From NCBI GenBank assembly GCA_013152195.1, contig JAADGU010000100.1, positions 1 to 11,447 of the forward strand: 11,447 bases of DNA, in the 5' to 3' direction. Made by a program: the position numbers and the translations under genes. Below the pieces are notes generated by a model. The model had not been told where the DNA came from. It worked only from the letters and a program-made list of their open reading frames with translations, and searched no databases. The DNA comes from Nitrospirota bacterium. Lineage in GTDB: Bacteria > Nitrospirota > Thermodesulfovibrionia > Thermodesulfovibrionales > JdFR-85. Positions 7,025-11,447 of this stretch are shown in pieces. Each line of letters starts with the position of its first letter. Positions within the stretch are counted from its first letter, which is position 1.

Positions 7025-7551
7025 TTACAGCTCGTCAGGGTTTAAATCGCGCATGGTTGGTAATTCCGAAAGGTCCTTGAGTCCGAAATGCTGAAGGAAT
7101 TCCCTGGAGGTCCCGTAGATGAGGGGCCGGCCCGGCACCTCTTTCTTGCCCACAATCCTGATAAACCGTCTTTCGAGCAGACTCTTTATAACACCGTCAG
7201 AGTTGACCCCCCTGAGTTGTTCAAGCTCTGCCTTTGTGATGGGCTGTCTGTAAGCCACAATGGAAAAAGGGTTTCAAGTGCGGCTATTGAGAGTTTCTGT
7301 GGTGTTGTGGCCTTAAGTTTTTTAATCCAATGTGAATATTCAGGGTTTGATACCATCTGAAACCCCTCTGCAACTTCGACCAGGAGTATGCCACCTCTCC
7401 TGTTTCTGTATTCGGCGATAAGCTCATTTATTAAAAAACTTATCTCTCCTGTAGAGAATTCTGTTATCCTCTGCAGGTCTTTCAGGTTAAGAGGAGTTCC
7501 CGAAATAAAGAGTACGGACTCTAAAAGTGCCCTTTTCTGTTCCTTTTCCAT
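7025..7551 (-). pseudogene. scpB: Segregation and condensation protein B, frameshifted
   Basis: ScpB forms the SMC-ScpA-ScpB condensin that organises and separates chromosomes. The start at 7551 has AAGGA five bases upstream. The N-terminal part (7551 to about 7269) encodes the first winged helix, reading MEKEQKRALLESVLFISGTP through KLSIAALETL. There the frame breaks and runs on as unrelated sequence to a stop at 7186. The second half resumes in another frame as IVAYRQPITKAELEQLRGVNSDG, then PGRPLIYGTSREFLQHFGL and the end DLNPDEL at 7025. The break lies at a run of five A (7264-7268 on the + strand); three A would restore the family spacing ETL-x-IVAYRQPI. Joined, it is about 174 residues, near normal. 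It may be a true mutation or a sequencing error. No scpA lies next to it. Confidence 0.85.
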
Positions 7552-7983
7552 GGGTTCCTTATCATCTGTTATTTTTGAGGCTGATAACGTGCATTTATTC
7601 TATCATAAAGGCGTTCATTTTGAGTCATCCAGGCTGATACATCCTCTGTAACGGGGAGACAGAAAAGCCCTTTATTCATGAGGAGTATCCCCGGTTTTCT
7701 GGTGCCGTACACTTCTTGTTTTTTTCTGACTGATGATGCTATATTGATTACAGTCCTTGTATGTTATTCACGATAAGTTTTATACCCGGCAGTTTTTTTC
7801 TGCAGGGTATTCAGTAACAGGTCTGTTGAAAAATCCTCTTGAGAGTTCACCATTAATATGTAACAGTGCTTCCGGGTTTGGGGGCAAAGCCCGGATAGTT
7901 GTCACTTTTATCCCGTTCCGGTACAGAGAGGGAATTTATTTGAATTATCAAGTCGGCAATACTGCTTCATCAGGAGGTATAGT
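7552..7983. other. 432-base gap without a convincing gene; likely holds the scpB and ino1 promoters
   Basis: No frame here has a ribosome site with family-like protein. A small hairpin-forming sequence, CCGGGTTT with AAAGCCCGG, lies at 7872-7894. A possible sigma70-like promoter for the inositol gene is TTGTCA (7899-7904), 17 bases, then TACAGA (7922-7927); its -10 box is poor, so this is only a suggestion. AGGAGGT at 7972-7978 is the ribosome site of the next gene. Nothing recognisable as a tRNA, a known riboswitch core or an insertion sequence was seen. Confidence 0.4.
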
Positions 7984-9078
7984 ATGAAAAAGATAAGGAT
8001 TGCCATTATTGGTGTGGGAAACTGTGCCAGTTCCCTGATGCAGGGTATTTATTATTACAGGAACAAGACAGTGGAGGATGTGGCTGGTCTTATGCACTGG
8101 GATATCGGTGGTTACAATCCCGGAGACATCGAGGTTGTTGCTGCAATTGATATTGACAGGAGAAAGGTTGGAATAGATGTAGGCGAGGCAATCTTTGCAC
8201 TCCCTAACTGTACCGCCGTATTTCAGAAAGATATCCCCGCGACCGGGGTAAAAGTAGTCATGGGCAGGGTGCTTGATGGTGTTGCCCCGCATATGAAGGA
8301 GTATTCCGGGGATGAAACCTTTCTGGTTTCAGATACGCCGGAGGCTGATATCGTGAAGGTATTGAAGGATAGCGGAGCCGAGATTGCCTTGAACTATCTC
8401 CCCGTGGGTTCTGAAGAGGCTGCCAAATATTACGCTGAGAGCTGTCTTGAGGCCGGTGTAGCCTTTATTAACTGTATGCCTGTTTTTATCGTCTCTGACA
8501 GTAAGTGGGCTGACAGGTTCAGTCAGAAAGGTATTCCGGCTGTAGGGGATGATATAAAGGCCCAGATCGGCGCTACAATAACCCACAGGACACTGGCAAA
8601 ACTCTTTTCAGACAGGGGAGTGAGGCTTGAGCGGACATATCAGCTCAATACAGGTGGTAACACGGATTTCCTGAATATGCTGGCACGCGACAGGCTCAAG
8701 TCAAAAAAGGTATCAAAGACAGAGGCTGTACAGTCTGTGCTTTCAGAACCCCTTGCTCCAAGGAACATCCATATAGGTCCTTCCGATTATATCCCCTGGC
8801 TCAATGATAACAAGGTCTGTTTTCTCAGGATGGAGGGGAAGACGTTCGGTGATGTTCCGATGGAGTTGGAGCTGAGGCTGTCTGTGGAGGACTCTCCAAA
8901 CTCTGCCGGTTGTGCAATTGATGCAATAAGATGCTGCAAGCTGGCGATAGAGAGAAAGACGGGCGGGCCTCTTACATCAATTTCAGCCTATACCATGAAA
9001 CATCCACCCCGGCAGTTTCCCGACAATACAGCAAGGAAGATGGTTGAAGAATTTATCTCGGGTGAACGGGAGCGCTGA
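7984..9078 (+). CDS. ino1: Inositol-3-phosphate synthase (myo-inositol-1-phosphate synthase)
   Basis: An NAD-dependent enzyme that converts glucose 6-phosphate to 1L-myo-inositol 1-phosphate (1D-myo-inositol 3-phosphate). It is the first step of all inositol synthesis. At 364 residues it is the short archaeal/actinobacterial type. An N-terminal Rossmann fold starts with IAIIGVGNCASSLMQG (7-22). Central motifs are LNYLPVGSEEAAKYY (136-150), GDDIKAQIGATITHR (188-202) and QLNTGGNTDFLNM (220-232), and DSPNSAG (303-309) lies near the end. These residues line the NAD and substrate sites in the family. It starts at ATG behind AGGAGGT. The downstream gene starts two bases after this stop, so the two products almost surely act in one pathway. 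Confidence 0.95.
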   Translation: MKKIRIAIIGVGNCASSLMQGIYYYRNKTVEDVAGLMHWDIGGYNPGDIEVVAAIDIDRRKVGIDVGEAIFALPNCTAVFQKDIPATGVKVVMGRVLDGVAPHMKEYSGDETFLVSDTPEADIVKVLKDSGAEIALNYLPVGSEEAAKYYAESCLEAGVAFINCMPVFIVSDSKWADRFSQKGIPAVGDDIKAQIGATITHRTLAKLFSDRGVRLERTYQLNTGGNTDFLNMLARDRLKSKKVSKTEAVQSVLSEPLAPRNIHIGPSDYIPWLNDNKVCFLRMEGKTFGDVPMELELRLSVEDSPNSAGCAIDAIRCCKLAIERKTGGPLTSISAYTMKHPPRQFPDNTARKMVEEFISGERER

Positions 9079-9079
9079 G

Positions 9080-10393
9080 ATGAAGGCCCTGGTTATTGCC
9101 GCGGGTATGGGCAGCAGGCTCAGCACCATGACGAATAACCGTCCAAAACCTCTGGCCAGACTTCTTGGCCTCTCACTTGTTGAACGCGTAATTCTTACTG
9201 CAAGGAATGCCTCTGTCAGGGAGTTTGTCGTGGTTATCGGTTATCTCGGGGCGATGATAAAAGAGGAACTGGGAGATGGAAGCAGATACGGCGTTGAGAT
9301 TACATATATAGAAAATACAGAATGGCAGAGGGGGAATGCCCTGTCCGTCCTGAAGGCCCGGGAAGTATTGAAGGAGAGGTTTTTTCTGTTAATGTCGGAT
9401 CACTTGTTTGAGCCTTCAGTCCTGCAGGAAGCAGGAAGTTCTCAACTGGACGACAAGGAAGTCCTGATGGTGGTTGACAGTGCTCCAGATGACTATATTG
9501 ATATGGAAGATGCCACCAGGGTAATGGTAAGGGATGGCAGGATTGTCAGTATCGGCAAGGGATTATCGGATTACAATGCCGTTGATTGCGGAATATTTTC
9601 CTGTTCTGTTTCCTTGTTTGACGCTCTTCAGGAGAGTATAATGCATGGTGATGAGACTCTTTCCGGTGGTATGCAGAGACTTGCCGACAGGGGAATGCTT
9701 AAGGCATATGATCTTAACGGCAGGTTCTGGATAGATATTGATACTGAGGAGGCTTTTAGAACGGCGGAAGACCAGCTTTGCAGGAGTTTGATAAAACCAA
9801 CTGACGGTTTTATATCAAGGAACCTGAACAGACCCGTATCAATAAGGCTTTCGAAGGTATTGGTTAAGACGCGGATAAAGCCGGATACAATATCACTCTC
9901 GGGTTTCACCCTCTCTCTCCTCGCAGCCCTGCTGCTGTCTTTCGGCAATTACCTGCCCGTTCTCCTTGGCGGCCTCCTTGTGCAGGTCTCCTCCGTCCTT
10001 GATGGATGTGACGGTGAAGTGGCACGGTTAAAGCATCAGCAGTCAGATTACGGGGCATGGTTTGATGCTGTACTGGACAGATATGCTGATGCAGCTGTAA
10101 TCCTTGGTTTGACATATGGCTGGTGGAATTCACATGGTGGCGACTATCTTGTGTGGGTTACAGGTTACCTTGCACTTACAGGGAGCCTTATGAACAGTTA
10201 TACGGCTATCAAGTATGATACGGTTGTTTTAAAAGAGCAAAAGGGGTCGGGCTGGAGGTTTGGAAGGGACACAAGGTCGTTTCTGATTATGCTTGGTGCT
10301 GTCTTGAATCAGTTGTTCGCTCTCCTTGTGGTTCTTGCCGTTATTGCAAACTTCGTATCTGTCAGAAGATTGTATGTTTTGAGAAAGACATGA
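9080..10393 (+). CDS. Fused nucleotidyltransferase / CDP-alcohol phosphotransferase (IPCT-DIPPS-like)
   Basis: A 437-residue two-domain protein. Residues 1 to about 235 form a sugar-phosphate nucleotidyltransferase, with AAGMGSRL (7-14), RPKPL (21-25) and SDH at 106-108. Residues about 255-437 are membrane-embedded and carry a perfect CDP-alcohol phosphotransferase motif: Asp311, Gly312, Ala315, Arg316, Gly325, Asp329 and Asp333, in the DGxxAR(x8)GxxxDxxxD spacing. This fusion, directly after an inositol-phosphate synthase, matches the bifunctional enzyme of Archaeoglobus and Thermotoga. That enzyme makes CDP-inositol and joins it to inositol 1-phosphate, giving di-myo-inositol phosphate phosphate. 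A lipid acceptor is the alternative. I chose the ATG at 9080, with GGGAG seven bases before it; an upstream TTG at 9044 would overlap ino1 and adds 12 non-family residues. Confidence 0.88.
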   Translation: MKALVIAAGMGSRLSTMTNNRPKPLARLLGLSLVERVILTARNASVREFVVVIGYLGAMIKEELGDGSRYGVEITYIENTEWQRGNALSVLKAREVLKERFFLLMSDHLFEPSVLQEAGSSQLDDKEVLMVVDSAPDDYIDMEDATRVMVRDGRIVSIGKGLSDYNAVDCGIFSCSVSLFDALQESIMHGDETLSGGMQRLADRGMLKAYDLNGRFWIDIDTEEAFRTAEDQLCRSLIKPTDGFISRNLNRPVSIRLSKVLVKTRIKPDTISLSGFTLSLLAALLLSFGNYLPVLLGGLLVQVSSVLDGCDGEVARLKHQQSDYGAWFDAVLDRYADAAVILGLTYGWWNSHGGDYLVWVTGYLALTGSLMNSYTAIKYDTVVLKEQKGSGWRFGRDTRSFLIMLGAVLNQLFALLVVLAVIANFVSVRRLYVLRKT

Positions 10394-10406
10394 AGTGAAG
10401 ATATAC

Positions 10407-10431
10407 ATGACGGGGGCATGGCCCCCGTCAT
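10407..10431. terminator. Perfect 11-bp hairpin between convergent genes
   Basis: ATGACGGGGGC and GCCCCCGTCAT form a perfect 11-base-pair stem with an ATG loop. It lies 13 bases after the inositol fusion gene and 15 bases beyond the end of the oppositely oriented cytochrome gene, so it could end transcription from both sides. Neither side carries a good T run, so it may act as a transcript-stabilising stem rather than a classic Rho-independent terminator. Confidence 0.6.
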
Positions 10432-10446
10432 AGCAGGCTGCGCCGG

Positions 10447-11196
10447 TTATCTTGAGTGGCAATCAACGCAGTTATTCTGGGCAGGCCTGTTGTGTGTTTT
10501 AGCCTGGGAACCATGTACAGGTACATATTTGCCGTCTGCCCACGCATTTAAAAGCTCTACCGTGTATACTGCTACATCGGCTGAGAGTCTGGCACACCTT
10601 TCCTTTCTCTGAGGAGTAAAGAACTGAACGCCTTCCTTTTTCATCCATCTGCCCACTGAGATATGACAAAGGGGAGAGTTGCTCTTGCTGACATTCCTGA
10701 TCTTTGTTTTTGGTTGTCCTGGTGTGTAAATCGGAAGTTGTGTCTGAGTATACCAGTATATTACGTCATTGAGTATCTTTTCACCGTCTTTTCCGGCAAC
10801 AAGACCTGTAGCAATACCAATCCCGGTTAGTGTCCCACATAATGTTCCCCAGCCCACTGCCCCGCCATGGCCCCACCTGGTTGATATTATGGGGAATGAG
10901 GTATACGGTTCACCAACTGCTTCCTGGAGGGGAATAAGTATGGCGCTTGCAGTTGCGTAGCAACAGTATTCCTTATACCAGTTCTCATATGCAATCCTGG
11001 CAACCTTTTCCGGATCCAGCTTTTTGTAAGGCCATGGATATTTTGTTTCCCTGGCTTCTGTTTCTGATACCAGTGTCAGCCCACCAGCCGTTATCATAGC
11101 CGCTCCGGCTGCAACCTTTCCGGCACCTATAAGAAGCCCTCTTCTTGATACTTTTGCTTCTTCCTGCATCATCTTTTTCAGGATTTTTTCTACCAT
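10447..11196 (-). CDS. Split-Soret-type cytochrome c / C_GCAxxG_C_C family, Tat-exported
   Basis: A 249-residue protein with a twin-arginine signal, VSRRGLLIGAGK followed by a small-residue hydrophobic stretch, so it should be exported folded by Tat. The mature part begins around ETKYPWPYKKLDP. Its cysteine-rich core has CCYATASAI, then the glycine-rich GHGGAVGWGTLCGTLTG, and later SPLCHISVGRW and ERCARLSADV. A single haem-c site, CVDCH, lies at the very C-terminus. This resembles the split-Soret cytochrome c of Desulfovibrio, in which two haems stack in a dimer; its electron partner is not known here. I chose the ATG at 11196, with AGGAGG ten bases upstream. The ATG at 11232 would add 12 residues and has no ribosome site. 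Confidence 0.85.
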   Translation of the reverse strand: MVEKILKKMMQEEAKVSRRGLLIGAGKVAAGAAMITAGGLTLVSETEARETKYPWPYKKLDPEKVARIAYENWYKEYCCYATASAILIPLQEAVGEPYTSFPIISTRWGHGGAVGWGTLCGTLTGIGIATGLVAGKDGEKILNDVIYWYTQTQLPIYTPGQPKTKIRNVSKSNSPLCHISVGRWMKKEGVQFFTPQRKERCARLSADVAVYTVELLNAWADGKYVPVHGSQAKTHNRPAQNNCVDCHSR

Positions 11197-11268
11197 CTGC
11201 CTTTGTCCTCCTCGATGTTTTTTTGTACCCATGAGGATAAACCCGGACGTTTTTAATCTCTTCCTGCA

Positions 11269-11280
11269 TCACCTCCTTTT
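11269..11280 (-). promoter_or_regulatory. Extended Shine-Dalgarno in the cytochrome leader, with a close ATG
   Basis: Reading the minus strand, AAAAGGAGGTGATG occupies 11280-11267, an almost full match to the anti-Shine-Dalgarno complement. The ATG at 11269 follows the GGAGG core by only two bases and opens a frame (MQEEIKNVRV...) that overlaps the cytochrome gene out of frame. The site may be a leader-peptide start, a ribosome standby site or a leftover of an older start. It lies in the 5' leader predicted from the promoter at 11300-11328. Confidence 0.45.
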
Positions 11281-11299
11281 AAGTTCAGTATATAATTAC

Positions 11300-11328
11300 A
11301 TTATAAATCCTGAAACCGTTTTTATCAA
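11300..11328 (-). promoter_or_regulatory. Strong sigma70-like promoter of the split-Soret-type cytochrome gene
   Basis: On the minus strand, TTGATA (11323-11328) is followed by exactly 17 bases and then TATAAT (11300-11305). The -10 box is perfect and the -35 box differs from TTGACA at one position. Transcription would begin near 11293, giving a leader of about 95 bases before the chosen start codon. Confidence 0.75.
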
Positions 11329-11381
11329 GTTGTGATTTGCAGATGACTATATAGAATCTGTGTATAAACACAACAATTGAG

Positions 11382-11447
11382 CCGTCATTCCCGCAGTCTG
11401 TTGAGCGGGAATCCAGTCTTTACAGTGAGTTCTGGATGCCCCGAACG
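11382..11447. repeat. Start of a palindromic dispersed repeat (dRS3/REP-like), cut by the window edge
   Basis: CCGTCATTCCCGC opens the element. ATTCCCGC (11387-11394) and GCGGGAAT (11405-11412) form a perfect 8-bp stem with a 10-base loop, and ATCCAG (11411-11416) pairs with CTGGAT (11432-11437). GTCATTCCCGC...GCGGGAATCCAG is the recognisable edge of a widespread type of short non-coding palindromic repeat found between genes in many bacteria. The other half should lie just beyond the window. Confidence 0.65.

Noticed and set aside
7258..7270. Programmed -1 frameshift in scpB
   Set aside because: The site lacks a proper slippery heptamer: the codon before TTT is CTT, which cannot re-pair after slipping. 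A mutation or sequencing error is simpler.
7757..7987. Open frame of 76 codons just before ino1
   Set aside because: It has no ribosome site, shows no recognisable domain, and runs through the ino1 ribosome site and start codon, so it is more likely chance.
9044..9079. TTG start extending the inositol fusion enzyme by 12 residues
   Set aside because: The extra residues overlap ino1 and precede the normal nucleotidyltransferase N-terminus MKALVIAAG. The ATG at 9080 has a well-placed ribosome site.
10985..11272. 95-codon minus-strand frame behind a strong Shine-Dalgarno
   Set aside because: Most of it overlaps the cytochrome gene in another frame and reads as low-complexity basic sequence. 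Only its first codons could matter, as a leader, so it is not called as a gene.

Overview
The window reads as a chromosomal, gene-dense segment of a diderm (Gram-negative-type), probably anaerobic bacterium with moderate GC. The outer-membrane lipid-transport operon, the two lipoprotein-like genes and a Tat-exported split-Soret-type cytochrome all point to a two-membrane envelope. The combination would suit Nitrospirota (Thermodesulfovibrionia-like) or Desulfobacterota. This placement is inference from gene content, since no rRNA gene is present.

Layout. (1) 1-4919, all on the + strand: the 3' end of a MobA-like molybdenum-cofactor nucleotidyltransferase overlaps tatA, followed by alanine racemase (alr) and a minimal lipid-transport operon mlaE-mlaF-mlaD. 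This MlaD is long, with a membrane anchor, an MCE domain, a coiled coil and a beta-rich C-terminus resembling an outer-membrane barrel. No mlaA, mlaB or mlaC is present here. (2) 4996-6854, + strand: a four-gene overlapping run of a PA2779-like membrane protein, a C39-like peptidase lipoprotein (PA2778-like), a TPR lipoprotein and a cob(I)alamin adenosyltransferase. (3) 6855-7024: a short terminator-like hairpin, then an unusual element built from facing sets of degenerate CTATGCG heptamers. (4) 7025-7551, - strand: scpB, broken by a frameshift in a run of five A. (5) 7552-7983: a 432-base gap without a convincing gene. (6) 7984-10393, + strand: inositol-3-phosphate synthase plus a fused sugar-nucleotidyltransferase/CDP-alcohol phosphotransferase, matching the two-enzyme route to di-myo-inositol phosphate or a related phosphoinositol product. 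(7) 10407-10431: an 11-bp perfect hairpin between convergent genes. (8) 10447-11328, - strand: a Tat-exported split-Soret-type cytochrome c with a strong sigma70-like promoter and a leader of about 95 bases. (9) 11382-11447: the first part of a palindromic dispersed repeat cut by the window edge.

How the parts fit. Most of the window serves the cell envelope: Tat export (tatA, with a Tat substrate at the far end), D-alanine for peptidoglycan (alr), phospholipid traffic between membranes (mlaEFD), an uncharacterised lipoprotein module (PA2779/C39/TPR), and inositol phosphate chemistry that makes either a compatible solute or a lipid headgroup. The most interesting candidates are the trans-envelope-type MlaD, the inositol pair, the split C39/TPR module, the frameshifted scpB and the heptamer element.
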